A stretch of DNA of 64,000 nucleotides from Metabacillus bambusae. Lineage in GTDB: Bacteria > Bacillota > Bacilli > Bacillales > Bacillaceae. The stretch covers positions 53,241-117,240 of the forward strand of contig NZ_JAGDEL010000021.1 in the NCBI RefSeq assembly GCF_017497975.1. Reading direction: 5' to 3'. The notes under the pieces are model-generated. The model made no database searches, was not told the origin of the DNA, and saw nothing but the letters and a program-made list of their open reading frames with translations. The translations under genes and the position numbers were made by a program. Shown piece by piece: positions 47,907 to 56,376 of this stretch. Every line of letters begins with the position of its first letter. The stretch's first letter is position 1.

Positions 47907-49673
47907 ATGAGTAAAAGTAAAATTATCGTTGTCGGAGGCGGATTAGCCGGTTTGATGGCTACTATGAAAGCCGCTGAAGCTGGCGTTCAAGTAGATTTAT
48001 TTTCATTAGTACCTGTAAAACGTTCACATTCTGTATGTGCACAGGGTGGAATTAACGGTGCTGTAAATACAAAAGGTGAAGGAGATTCACCTTGGGAGCA
48101 TTTTGATGACACTGTATACGGTGGAGACTTCTTAGCGAATCAACCGCCAGTTAAAGCATTGGCAGATGCAGCTCCTTCAATCATTCACCTATTTGACCGA
48201 TTGGGTGTTATGTTTAACCGTACTCCAGAAGGATTACTAGATTTCAGACGTTTTGGTGGCACTCAGTACCATCGGACAGCATTTGCTGGTGCAACAACTG
48301 GACAGCAGTTACTATATGCACTAGACGAACAGGTTAGACGCTACGAAGTTGCTGGTCTTGTTACAAAATATGAAGGCTGGGAGTTTTTAGGTGCTGTAAT
48401 TGATGACGACGGTGTTTGCCGTGGAATCACAGGTCAAAACCTTACTTCTATGCAAATTGAATCATTCCGTGCTGATGCTGTTATTATGGCAACAGGTGGA
48501 CCTGGTATTATTTTTGGTAAATCAACGAATTCAATCATTAACACTGGTTCTGCTGCATCCATTGTCTATCAACAAGGTGTTACCTATGCTAATGGTGAAT
48601 TTATTCAAATTCATCCAACGGCAATCCCTGGTGATGATAAGCTCCGACTTATGAGTGAATCAGCGCGTGGAGAAGGTGGACGAGTTTGGACGTATAAAGA
48701 TGGAAAACCATGGTATTTCCTTGAAGAAAAATATCCTGCATATGGTAATCTAGTTCCACGTGATATTGCAACACGTGAAATCTTCGACGTTTGTGTGGAA
48801 CAGAAGCTAGGTATAAACGGCGAAAACATGGTGTATCTAGATTTATCTCATAAAGATCCAAAAGAGCTTGATATTAAACTAGGTGGTATTATTGAAATCT
48901 ATGAAAAATTCATGGGTGAAGATCCGCGTAAAGTTCCGATGAAAATTTTCCCTGCTGTGCACTATTCTATGGGTGGATTATGGGTTGATTATGACCAAAT
49001 GACAAATATCCCTGGATTATTTGCAGCTGGTGAGTGTGATTACTCTATGCACGGAGCAAACCGTTTAGGTGCAAACTCATTACTATCAGCAGTTTATGGT
49101 GGTATGGTTGCAGGTCCTAATGCAGTGAAGTATATTAAAGGTCTTGAAAAGAGTGCAGAGGATCTTTCATCATCTGTATTTGATGGACACGTGAAGCGAG
49201 AAGAAGAAAAGTGGAATAATATCATGAACTTAGATGGTAATGAAAATGCTTACGTTCTTCATAAGGAATTAGGAGAATGGATGACAGATAATGTTACTGT
49301 TGTTAGACACAATGATAAGCTACTTAAAACTGATGAGAAATTACAAGAGCTCATCGAACGCTTCGATAAAATTAATATTAACGACACAGCTAAGTGGAGC
49401 AATCAGGGTGCAGCATTCACTCGTCAATTGAAAAACATGCTTCAATTATCACGTGTTATAACACTTGGTGCCTACAATCGTAACGAAAGTCGTGGCGCAC
49501 ATTATAAGCCAGAATTCCCTGAGCGTAATGATGAGGACTTCTTAAAAACAACCATGGCTACACATACTGGAGATCGTACAGCTCCTGAATTTAACTATGA
49601 TGATGTTGACGTATCATTAATTAAACCACGTAAACGTGATTATTCAAAAAGCAAAGAGGGGGATAAAAAATGA
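47907..49673 (+). CDS. sdhA: Succinate dehydrogenase flavoprotein subunit
   Basis: FAD-bearing catalytic subunit oxidising succinate to fumarate. FAD fold IIVVGGGLAGLMATMKAAEA; covalent-flavin site region SVCAQGGINGAVN; active site HPTAIPGDDKLRLMSESARG; AAGECDYSMHGANRLGANSL; C-terminal YNRNESRGAHYKPEFPERND. ATG 47907 with AAAGGAG upstream is chosen over GTG 47898; 588 aa. Its stop overlaps the sdhB start (ATGA). Confidence 0.97.
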   Translation: MSKSKIIVVGGGLAGLMATMKAAEAGVQVDLFSLVPVKRSHSVCAQGGINGAVNTKGEGDSPWEHFDDTVYGGDFLANQPPVKALADAAPSIIHLFDRLGVMFNRTPEGLLDFRRFGGTQYHRTAFAGATTGQQLLYALDEQVRRYEVAGLVTKYEGWEFLGAVIDDDGVCRGITGQNLTSMQIESFRADAVIMATGGPGIIFGKSTNSIINTGSAASIVYQQGVTYANGEFIQIHPTAIPGDDKLRLMSESARGEGGRVWTYKDGKPWYFLEEKYPAYGNLVPRDIATREIFDVCVEQKLGINGENMVYLDLSHKDPKELDIKLGGIIEIYEKFMGEDPRKVPMKIFPAVHYSMGGLWVDYDQMTNIPGLFAAGECDYSMHGANRLGANSLLSAVYGGMVAGPNAVKYIKGLEKSAEDLSSSVFDGHVKREEEKWNNIMNLDGNENAYVLHKELGEWMTDNVTVVRHNDKLLKTDEKLQELIERFDKININDTAKWSNQGAAFTRQLKNMLQLSRVITLGAYNRNESRGAHYKPEFPERNDEDFLKTTMATHTGDRTAPEFNYDDVDVSLIKPRKRDYSKSKEGDKK

Positions 49674-50431
49674 GCGAGAATAAAGTAGTTCAATTTATTA
49701 TAACCCGTCAAGAATCACCAGAAGCAGCGCCTTATCAGGAAAAATTTGAAATTCCATATCGCCCGAATATGAACGTTATCTCAGCGCTTATGGAAATTCG
49801 TAGAAATCCTGTAAATGCTCAAGGGAAAGAAACAACTCCTATCAACTGGGATATGAACTGCTTGGAGGAAGTATGTGGAGCTTGTTCAATGGTAATCAAC
49901 GGAAAGCCCCGTCAATCTTGTTCAGCACTAGTTGATCAGCTTGAACAGCCAATCCGCCTAGAACCAATGCGTACATTCCCTGTAGTACGTGATCTACAAG
50001 TTGATCGGAAGCGCATGTTTGATTCGCTTAAGAAGGTTAAAGCTTGGATTCCGGTTGATGGTACGTACGATTTAGGTCCTGGACCACGTATGCCTGAGAA
50101 AAAACGTCAATGGGCATATGAATTATCAAAATGTATGACATGTGGTGTGTGCTTAGAGGCTTGCCCAAATGTAAATAGTAAATCTAATTTCATTGGTCCT
50201 GCTCCTTTATCACAAGTCCGTTTGTTTAATGCTCATCCAACTGGTGAGATGAATAAATCAGAGCGCCTTGAGGCAATTATGGGTGATGGTGGTTTAGCGA
50301 ACTGTGGAAATTCACAAAACTGCGTACAGTCATGTCCAAAGGGGATTCCTTTGACAACATCAATCGCAGCATTGAATCGTGATACAGCGATACAATCATT
50401 CCGTAATTTCTTTGGTAGTGACCAAGGTTAA
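49670..50431 (+). CDS. sdhB: Succinate dehydrogenase iron-sulfur subunit
   Basis: Electron relay between flavoprotein and anchor. [2Fe-2S] ligands in MNCLEEVCGACSMVINGKPR followed by QSC, [4Fe-4S] ligands in CMTCGVCLEACPN and [3Fe-4S] ligands in CGNSQNCVQSCPKG. 253 aa. Coupled to sdhA by a 4-base overlap with GGGGG ribosome site inside sdhA. A terminator follows. Confidence 0.97.
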   Translation: MSENKVVQFIITRQESPEAAPYQEKFEIPYRPNMNVISALMEIRRNPVNAQGKETTPINWDMNCLEEVCGACSMVINGKPRQSCSALVDQLEQPIRLEPMRTFPVVRDLQVDRKRMFDSLKKVKAWIPVDGTYDLGPGPRMPEKKRQWAYELSKCMTCGVCLEACPNVNSKSNFIGPAPLSQVRLFNAHPTGEMNKSERLEAIMGDGGLANCGNSQNCVQSCPKGIPLTTSIAALNRDTAIQSFRNFFGSDQG

Positions 50432-50443
50432 TTGTTTTATATG

Positions 50444-50475
50444 AAAAAGGACTGACTTTTTAAGTCAGTCCTTTT
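50444..50475 (+). terminator. Terminator after sdhB
   Basis: AAAAAGGACTGACTT/AAGTCAGTCCTTTTT perfect stem. Confidence 0.92.
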
Positions 50476-50568
50476 TCTGTAAGGTAAGGCATTATCATTA
50501 TTGGCTAGCTGAACGATAAACAATATTTATTGGCATTAGAAATATGTGTTGTGAAAGGAAGGAACATT

Positions 50569-51039
50569 TTGAAAAGTATTTCATATATTGACCGTTTTGA
50601 CGAATCGTACAGAAACAGTTTTTCTTTTTCCCATCGAATAAAAATAAGATTTTCTGAAACAGATATGTTTGGACATATGAACAATACGGCTCCTTTTACA
50701 TACTTTGAAGATGGGAGGATCGAATTTTTTAAAAAAATTGGCATAATGCAAGCCTGGATGAGTTCAAATGGAGAAAAAATTCCGGTTGTTGCCGATATAC
50801 AATGTGATTTCATACAACAAGGATTTTTTGATGAAGAAATCACTTTATGTGTGAAAATAAATCGAATTGGAACATCATCTGTTGATTTGCATTACTTAGG
50901 AATAAATCAAAACAGGGAGAGTCTTTTTGTAGGGCGAGGAACTGTCGTACAGATTTCAAAGCATTCGGGCAAAAGTGTTCCATGGTCTGAAGAGGAAAAA
51001 AAGAGAATGCTCCAATTAGAAGAACCAGAAAATTTGTAA
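50569..51039 (+). CDS. Acyl-CoA thioesterase-like protein YsmA
   Basis: Hot-dog-fold thioesterase of the 4-hydroxybenzoyl-CoA type: KIRFSETDMFGHMNNTAPFTYFEDGR contains the catalytic Asp and the N-terminal helix signature (core SETDMFGHMNN). Natural substrate unknown. TTG 50569 with AAGGAAGGAAC upstream gives 156 aa; the frame back to 50530 has no ribosome site. Located before gerE as in B. subtilis ysmA. Confidence 0.88.
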   Translation: MKSISYIDRFDESYRNSFSFSHRIKIRFSETDMFGHMNNTAPFTYFEDGRIEFFKKIGIMQAWMSSNGEKIPVVADIQCDFIQQGFFDEEITLCVKINRIGTSSVDLHYLGINQNRESLFVGRGTVVQISKHSGKSVPWSEEEKKRMLQLEEPENL

Positions 51040-51081
51040 AAAATAGACGTTGTTTTCGATCTTTTCCTTCATCTTTCTGTC

Positions 51082-51109
51082 ACAGTGGCCCTCGGTAACA
51101 CATAGTATA
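51082..51109 (+). promoter_or_regulatory. Sigma-K type promoter of gerE
   Basis: ACA at 51082 and CATAGTATA at 51101-51109, matching the sigma-K pattern AC-N16/17-CATANNNTA. It ends 64 bp before the gerE start. Confidence 0.75.
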
Positions 51110-51173
51110 TGTTGACTAAATATATACCCATCTGTTTGATCAGCTCTCACCTTAGCAAGGAGGGTTACAATAC

Positions 51174-51335
51174 TTGAAAGAGAAAGAGTTTCAATCAAAG
51201 CCATTACTCACGAAAAGAGAGAGAGAAGTATTCGAATTGTTAGTTCAAGATAAGACAACAAAGGAGATTGCTAGCGAGCTCTTCATAAGCGAAAAAACGG
51301 TTCGGAACCATATCTCGAATGCGATGTATACCTAA
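51174..51335 (+). pseudogene. gerE: gerE, 5' part, interrupted by prophage insertion
   Basis: Late mother-cell transcription factor of the LuxR type that acts with sigma-K on spore-coat genes. TTG 51174 with GGAGGG upstream. The first 51 residues (MKEKEFQSKPLLTKREREVF ... ISEKTVRNHISNAM) agree with B. subtilis GerE as I remember it (74 aa). Then the sequence changes abruptly to TAT ACC TAA: two foreign codons and a stop. The missing part (about 23 residues, starting QKLGV) includes the end of the recognition helix and the dimer helix, so this product should be inactive. The remainder should lie at the far prophage end beyond 64000. If the prophage is excised in the mother cell, this is a split gene rather than a dead one. 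Confidence 0.93.
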
Positions 51336-51345
51336 TGCAAAAGGA
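51322..51345. other. Probable left attachment site (attL) in gerE
   Basis: Host-phage junction at about 51326/51327, where gerE codon 51 (ATG) is followed by non-gerE sequence. ATGCAAAAG recurs 10 bases further on (51336-51344), which resembles the expected next gerE bases (ATG CAA AAG). The exact crossover core cannot be fixed from one end. Confidence 0.65.
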
Positions 51346-51374
51346 TGACACTAGTTAATTAGTGTCATCCTTTT
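51339..51374. terminator. Bidirectional terminator at the prophage edge
   Basis: 15-bp perfect stem AAAAGGATGACACTA/TAGTGTCATCCTTTT with a 6-base loop, overlapping the methylase stop. It ends the leftward lysogeny operon and could block transcription from gerE into the phage. Confidence 0.9.
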
Positions 51375-52248
51375 AATGTGCTAAATCAAATAAGGGATAA
51401 AAAGTATTTAAATAATTGTCAGGCTCACCTATGTTCGTACACTTAGAGTAAAACATGTATTCAATACCTTTAGTTTTATTTTGAGCAGTATAATTTAAAT
51501 AATATTCAATATATGGCAATTTTTTATACATTTGTTTTATTTCAATTTCGTGATCATATGTAACTATCCATTTTCTATTTTTTAATTCTTTTTGAATCTT
51601 TTCTGATAATTCCATGTGATCTTTAAATTTATAAAAATTCGTGTATAGGTTAGGACCTTGTTTAAAATATGGAGGATCAAAAAATGTAAATGAATTCCTC
51701 GTTCTTTTAATAATATTATCAATAAAGTCTAATGCATCTAAATTATGAATCTCAATCTGATCTTTATGATGAGAAATTAATTTTATTTTATTTATAAGCT
51801 TGTTTTTTGGGAATCTACAGTCCATCTGATATTCACTGTTTTGGTTTTTACCGCCGATTACACCAGCTTTTATAATTCCTGATCTATTTGTACGGTTCAA
51901 GAATAATGTAGAAAATCCCAATTCTAAAATAGGAGCATTTAACTTATTGTTTTGTATCTCTTTTTGTTGGTACCATTCATCCATTGTAATATCTGTATTT
52001 ATTATTAGTTGTATAAGCTCATCAGGGTAATTAAGTATAGAATACCAGAGAGCGTATATTGATCTGTCATAGTCATTTATTATAACTCTGCGGACTATAC
52101 CTTCAATTAATAAGCTAAGTGCTACAGCTGCCCCTCCAGCAAATGGTTCAATATATGTTGTACATTTATTTTTTAATATTAATGGTTTTATATATCTATA
52201 AGTCTTATATTTACCACCTGGATATCTAAGTGGAGAATAATTGGACAT
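51373..52248 (-). CDS. Dam-type (D12 class) N6-adenine DNA methyltransferase
   Basis: Transfers methyl from S-adenosylmethionine to adenine in DNA. Residues 7-20 contain the SAM-binding start LRYPGGKYKTYRYI; EPFAGGAAVALSL follows, and the catalytic DPPY box is in FTFFDPPYFKQGP near residue 190. 291 aa from ATG 52248 with AGGAG upstream; two codons upstream also allow starts. Last gene of the leftward operon, directly at the prophage edge. Likely site is GATC by family, not shown here. With no cognate restriction gene visible, it may protect phage DNA or mark it. Confidence 0.9.
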   Translation of the reverse strand: MSNYSPLRYPGGKYKTYRYIKPLILKNKCTTYIEPFAGGAAVALSLLIEGIVRRVIINDYDRSIYALWYSILNYPDELIQLIINTDITMDEWYQQKEIQNNKLNAPILELGFSTLFLNRTNRSGIIKAGVIGGKNQNSEYQMDCRFPKNKLINKIKLISHHKDQIEIHNLDALDFIDNIIKRTRNSFTFFDPPYFKQGPNLYTNFYKFKDHMELSEKIQKELKNRKWIVTYDHEIEIKQMYKKLPYIEYYLNYTAQNKTKGIEYMFYSKCTNIGEPDNYLNTFYPLFDLAH

Positions 52249-52300
52249 AATCATCACTCCTATTAAATGATTATAGAATAGAAGAGTGTTTTTTGGCCAG

Positions 52301-54016
52301 TTAAAAACCTCGACTTTTTAATTGCGCTAATTTTATATCTACTTGGTTTATAAATGTCTCAACAAAGGCCTTAATTTCAGTGGAAGCCCTAATTTCAAAA
52401 TAGTAATAATTATAGATGCCTGATTGCTCAAAGAAAGACCTATGTGACTTAAACCATTGTTTAAATCTATCTCTGTTTAATTGATTATTTATGATCATTT
52501 CATCAAGTTCATTTAAGATATTTTGTGCATGATAATTACCCAAATTCACATTATTTTCAACTGAATACCAAAAATCGTAATGTTCTTCTTCGTATTTAGC
52601 CATCTTATATAGAGCCCTAAATAAAGTTGCTTCAGGGCTAAATTCATCAGGTAAAAATAATACATTTTTATGGATATTATTTAATACATTAAAACCTGTG
52701 GGTTCTGTTTCTAAAAATCTACCTACCTCAGGCTGCTTATTATACTTGGCATCACCGTCTAAAACAATTATAGTATCTCTAAAGTAGCTGTCTTTTTCAG
52801 GGAGGTTAATTAGAGTACTACAACCGATTTGTGATGAGATTAGTTCACATTTTGAAAGAATATCTTGAGTGTCCTGTTTAACTTCTTGGTATATTTTAAT
52901 TATTTGTTTTAATGCAAATTCAGCTTCATCGTCTTCTAAATAAACCTTTACTTTTGGCATTGAATAATGAATCTCTGAAAAAAGGTCAGCTTTTATAGAA
53001 CTATATGTGTCTCCACCTCTATAAAAGGGCCTTAGGTTATTTTTAAAATATAAAACAGAATATTTATCTGAATCTCTTTGTTCAAGTTTCAACATTTCTT
53101 TAATAATAGTAAGCGAGTGACTAGTAAATATAATTTGTAAATTTAATTTGTCAGCTTGTTCCTTAAGTAATCTTAGCAGTTTTCTTTGTGCGTCGGGATG
53201 AAGCGACGCATCTAATTCGTCAATACAAAGAATACCCCCAATATAATCTGGATTTGAAGAAATGTTTTGGAACGACAATAGTGCATTAATAATCCCACTT
53301 AAACTGTCTTGTCCAATGGACTGAGTTAAGATATTAGAAAAGTTTGGTTTAACATAAAATCCTGAGTAATTAATTTTGGGCTTAGAAGTTTCGTAGAGTT
53401 CATTTGAGTCTCTATTAATTGAACGTGGTAAAACTTTATTATACATATCAATATAACTTTTAATCAGTTCATTTTGATCATGTATATTCTTCCTGTTTGA
53501 TACCTTAGTAAGATCATCGTTTGTAGATTGTGATTCACCGAAGGGGAATAATCTACTTACGCTTACAAAATAAGTTGGTAATGGTATTCTAGCCGATTCA
53601 GAAATACCAGTTTTTTGCTTGATATCTTTAGCAATTGCTTCATTTTGAATCCCATCAAAATTTACAGTCCTAGGAACAAGTTTTAGATGTTTTTCATTGG
53701 GATGTGAAGTACGAACTCTTTTAAAGACTTCGGTATCTTTATATAGGTATTTAAGTGTAACTTCATAAAAGTCTTCGGATTTCCTAGTATCTTTATGTTC
53801 ATCCTTACTTAAAATAAAATAATCTTTAAATTCTGGGTGAAAATCTTTATTACCTAGTGTCTTAAAAACTTTCGTTCCAGAACCATTAGCTATTAAACCT
53901 AGCAATGTGGACTTACCGATACCATTTGCACCAGAAATTAATGTTAATCTTGATGGGATTTCAATATATAGATCTCTGAACTTTCTAAATTGTTTTACAT
54001 TTATATGCTCTAACAT
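52301..54016 (-). CDS. OLD-like AAA ATPase with possible TOPRIM nuclease domain
   Basis: 571 aa. N-terminal ABC-type ATPase with Walker A LISGANGIGKSTLLGL (residues about 26-40), signature-like region SLSGIINALLSFQN, Walker B ILCIDELDASLHPDAQRKLL and switch His in IIFTSHSLTII. After the ATPase, VKVYLEDDEAEFALKQI and DTIIVLDGDAKYN resemble the acidic motifs of a TOPRIM nuclease, as in OLD-family proteins. The C-terminal third is helical. OLD-type proteins in prophages exclude other phages, and this gene sits in the lysogenically expressed operon. No UvrD-like partner (as in Gabija) is next to it. ATG 54016 follows AGGAG. Confidence 0.75.
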   Translation of the reverse strand: MLEHINVKQFRKFRDLYIEIPSRLTLISGANGIGKSTLLGLIANGSGTKVFKTLGNKDFHPEFKDYFILSKDEHKDTRKSEDFYEVTLKYLYKDTEVFKRVRTSHPNEKHLKLVPRTVNFDGIQNEAIAKDIKQKTGISESARIPLPTYFVSVSRLFPFGESQSTNDDLTKVSNRKNIHDQNELIKSYIDMYNKVLPRSINRDSNELYETSKPKINYSGFYVKPNFSNILTQSIGQDSLSGIINALLSFQNISSNPDYIGGILCIDELDASLHPDAQRKLLRLLKEQADKLNLQIIFTSHSLTIIKEMLKLEQRDSDKYSVLYFKNNLRPFYRGGDTYSSIKADLFSEIHYSMPKVKVYLEDDEAEFALKQIIKIYQEVKQDTQDILSKCELISSQIGCSTLINLPEKDSYFRDTIIVLDGDAKYNKQPEVGRFLETEPTGFNVLNNIHKNVLFLPDEFSPEATLFRALYKMAKYEEEHYDFWYSVENNVNLGNYHAQNILNELDEMIINNQLNRDRFKQWFKSHRSFFEQSGIYNYYYFEIRASTEIKAFVETFINQVDIKLAQLKSRGF

Positions 54017-54031
54017 AATTAACTCCTATTT

Positions 54032-54862
54032 CTATATCGAATTATTTGATTTTACATCGTCACTATTTACACCAAGTAATCTTCGGTTAGAAGTAAATTG
54101 AATGAAATTAATATTCTCCTTTGGAATTATTGCCTTTTTTTCAGAAGTAACATCAGGTTCTTCACCAATTAAAATGTTATTTCCGTATGTTGTTCTATAG
54201 AAATACCAATTATTTATTTTCGTACCATCTTTAAGTACAATATTAATTTTGATTTCTTCATGAAAAACCTTTAGGGAGAGCTTAAATACAGATAAATATA
54301 CCAACCAATAGAATGACATAAAAAGTGGGAAAATAAACATAGAAATCTGAATGAGATTCAGTGTTGGAAATTTCTCAGTACCTTGAATTATTTTTATTGG
54401 TTTAATTTCAAGCACCTGAAAAAATTCAGCAATATATGTTGATGATAAGATAACTAAAAAAAGAATATATCCATAGATTAAGAGAAAGCTTACTCCTACC
54501 AACAAAATACCTATAAATTTAAAAGGAAAACTTATAATGAAACTAAGGTACAAAATCCTTAGTTGTTTTACATTAAGTATTAATACAAGGGCTGCTCCAA
54601 TTAGGCCAATACATATAACAAAAAGGCTAAATCCAGAAATTAAATCATTATCCAAACTTACTAAGAATGATCCGATAAAAAAACTGGTGAAACTAAGAAG
54701 AAATACTGATATATTACTTAATAATGCGAGTTCCTTTTTAATAAGTAATTTTTCTATCTTTGTTGATTTAATGAAAGAAGATAAATAAATTAATAATATA
54801 AATGCTAAAAGGATAGAAAGAATTTTAATATCTAATTTTGATAAAAGTGAAAAAATTTCCAT
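54032..54862 (-). CDS. Phage-encoded polytopic membrane protein, unknown function
   Basis: 276 aa from ATG 54862 with AAGGAG upstream. About six hydrophobic segments in the first two-thirds (for example ILSILLAFILLIYLSSFI, LLSNISVFLLSFTSFFIGSF, FSLFVICIGLIGAALVLIL, IFPLFMSFYWLVYLSVF), then a short soluble tail (KINIVLKDGTKINNWYFYRT). I recognise no family. Transcribed with the ATPase gene 15 bp downstream, which suggests a joint role such as exclusion of incoming phage. Confidence 0.65.
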   Translation of the reverse strand: MEIFSLLSKLDIKILSILLAFILLIYLSSFIKSTKIEKLLIKKELALLSNISVFLLSFTSFFIGSFLVSLDNDLISGFSLFVICIGLIGAALVLILNVKQLRILYLSFIISFPFKFIGILLVGVSFLLIYGYILFLVILSSTYIAEFFQVLEIKPIKIIQGTEKFPTLNLIQISMFIFPLFMSFYWLVYLSVFKLSLKVFHEEIKINIVLKDGTKINNWYFYRTTYGNNILIGEEPDVTSEKKAIIPKENINFIQFTSNRRLLGVNSDDVKSNNSI

Positions 54863-54872
54863 AATATTCTCC

Positions 54873-55469
54873 TTATTCCAACCATTCAATACTCCCAACC
54901 TTATTCCTTACCGGACCAACCCCATCAACGCGGTGATGATAAATCAATTCCAACCTATAGCGAGCAAACTCTTCAGTAACGACGAAATGATCGGCAATGT
55001 CCGAAATGAAAACAGCTTCTTCTGCAGCTGCAGCATAAATGTTTTCAATGAAACGAGATGGCATGAGAAGATAAGCTGACATCCTTTTAGCCTGGGCTTC
55101 CGTTTTAGCAACAAGAGCACCGTCAGCAGCAACCTGTGAAATATGATGAGAATAGCAATGACAAAACTCTTCGGCTAAGATTATCCGTTTTTCGATATGA
55201 TCAAGACCAGGACGAAGGTAGATGGTACCACGTCGGCCCTTTGGTTTAGGCACAGTAAATGCCTTTAGGTCACCGTGATACAACTCGTTCCAGTCGTCAT
55301 CATCGAAATAGTGCTTGTCCAACGGTTTAATCTTAATACCAAATCTTCTGCAAATTTCATACATATCTATTTCATCTGCATATTTGAAAGGAAAGTGGGA
55401 TAGGACTTTATTAGCTCGTTCTTCCCACATATCAGTTGTCTCTATAGGTAGTAATTGACTTAGTTGCAT
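54873..55469 (-). CDS. ImmA/IrrE-type metallopeptidase
   Basis: About 198 aa. Peptidase region KRIILAEEFCHCYSHH: the motif is E-E-x-x-H in place of H-E-x-x-H, a variant common in Firmicute phage copies of this family. NYLRPGLD-like IYLRPGLDHIEKR precedes it, and AYLLMPSRFIENIY follows. ImmA proteins cleave the partner repressor to induce excision and lytic growth. Lies in the same leftward operon as the repressor. Start uncertain: ATG 55469 chosen over TTG 55487; neither has a strong ribosome site. Confidence 0.82.
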   Translation of the reverse strand: MQLSQLLPIETTDMWEERANKVLSHFPFKYADEIDMYEICRRFGIKIKPLDKHYFDDDDWNELYHGDLKAFTVPKPKGRRGTIYLRPGLDHIEKRIILAEEFCHCYSHHISQVAADGALVAKTEAQAKRMSAYLLMPSRFIENIYAAAAEEAVFISDIADHFVVTEEFARYRLELIYHHRVDGVGPVRNKVGSIEWLE

Positions 55470-55586
55470 TAGATTCACTGCTTTCAATAGTAAAATCGTT
55501 TTATGAATTAGGTGTCCACTTACTTAATTGCAAATAATTCACAGTCCAGGGTCTAAACAAATCGCCTTAGAGGGCGACTGGTACTA

Positions 55587-56279
55587 TTATTCAATAGGAA
55601 TAAACTTTGCTGGTGCCGCTAGTTCAATTTGATCTCCTTCTTCTGCAAAGAATACATATTCTTTTTCACCATAATCACCACCAAGAATTGTGTTGACCTT
55701 CAAATCACCGTATGAACTATAAACAACAAAATTCCCACTATTACCAACAGGAACTGCTTTATACCTACTTGTAGGTATATCAGTACCAACAATGAAATTT
55801 CCTGCACTTAATTGCTTAGGCGCATCTTCTTTTTCTTTAATTTGACCAGTTACACTTGCTAGCTCAGTTTCCTTAGATTTGATATCAGTATTTAAAGTTT
55901 CAATTTCACTTTTCTTTGTATTCACTTGGTCACTTAGACTATTAATCTCATCTTCTAATTTAGTTTTATTTGTTTCAAAATCCTTAGCTTCGGCAAGAAT
56001 CGCTTCATTTTTAGTTGTTTCCTCAATTAGTCCTAAGAGTTTTTGACGCTGTTCTTCAACCTTAGCTTTTTTTTCTTGTAGTTCTTCTTCTTTACCTTCG
56101 ATCTCATTTAACAACTCATCATACGTAACTTTCTTTTCACTTAAAGGTACCTTAGCTAAACTATAACCGACATTATATGATATAAAGATGATTGCAATTG
56201 CACCAGCAATGACCCAAGTTACTTTGGATTTCAGTAATTTTTGTAGGTCAAAATTCCTTTTTCCCTCTTCGATTTTCAA
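55587..56279 (-). CDS. Membrane-anchored coiled-coil protein, unknown function
   Basis: 230 aa. Basic N-terminus, one membrane segment (VTWVIAGAIAIIFISYNVGY), a long coiled coil (about residues 45-150, rich in Glu/Lys with EEELQEKKAKVEEQRQKL), and a small beta-rich C-terminal domain (SAGNFIVGTDIPTSRYKAV; VYSSYGDLKVNTILGGDYGE). I recall similar C-terminal domains in many Bacillus hypothetical proteins but no function. TTG start 56279 with AAGGGGATG upstream. Lies between the repressor and ImmA genes. Confidence 0.65.
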   Translation of the reverse strand: MKIEEGKRNFDLQKLLKSKVTWVIAGAIAIIFISYNVGYSLAKVPLSEKKVTYDELLNEIEGKEEELQEKKAKVEEQRQKLLGLIEETTKNEAILAEAKDFETNKTKLEDEINSLSDQVNTKKSEIETLNTDIKSKETELASVTGQIKEKEDAPKQLSAGNFIVGTDIPTSRYKAVPVGNSGNFVVYSSYGDLKVNTILGGDYGEKEYVFFAEEGDQIELAAPAKFIPIE

Positions 56280-56376
56280 AATAGCATCCCCTTAAAAATA
56301 AATAGTTAATCTTTACTTAAATAGTATTAGTTAATATTTACTATAATGTATGTAAAAAATTATTGAGAATTACTTA

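Noticed and set aside
51040..51081. Integrase remnant next to attL
   Set aside because: The short gap between ysmA and the gerE promoter is ordinary host sequence; no recombinase motif in any frame.
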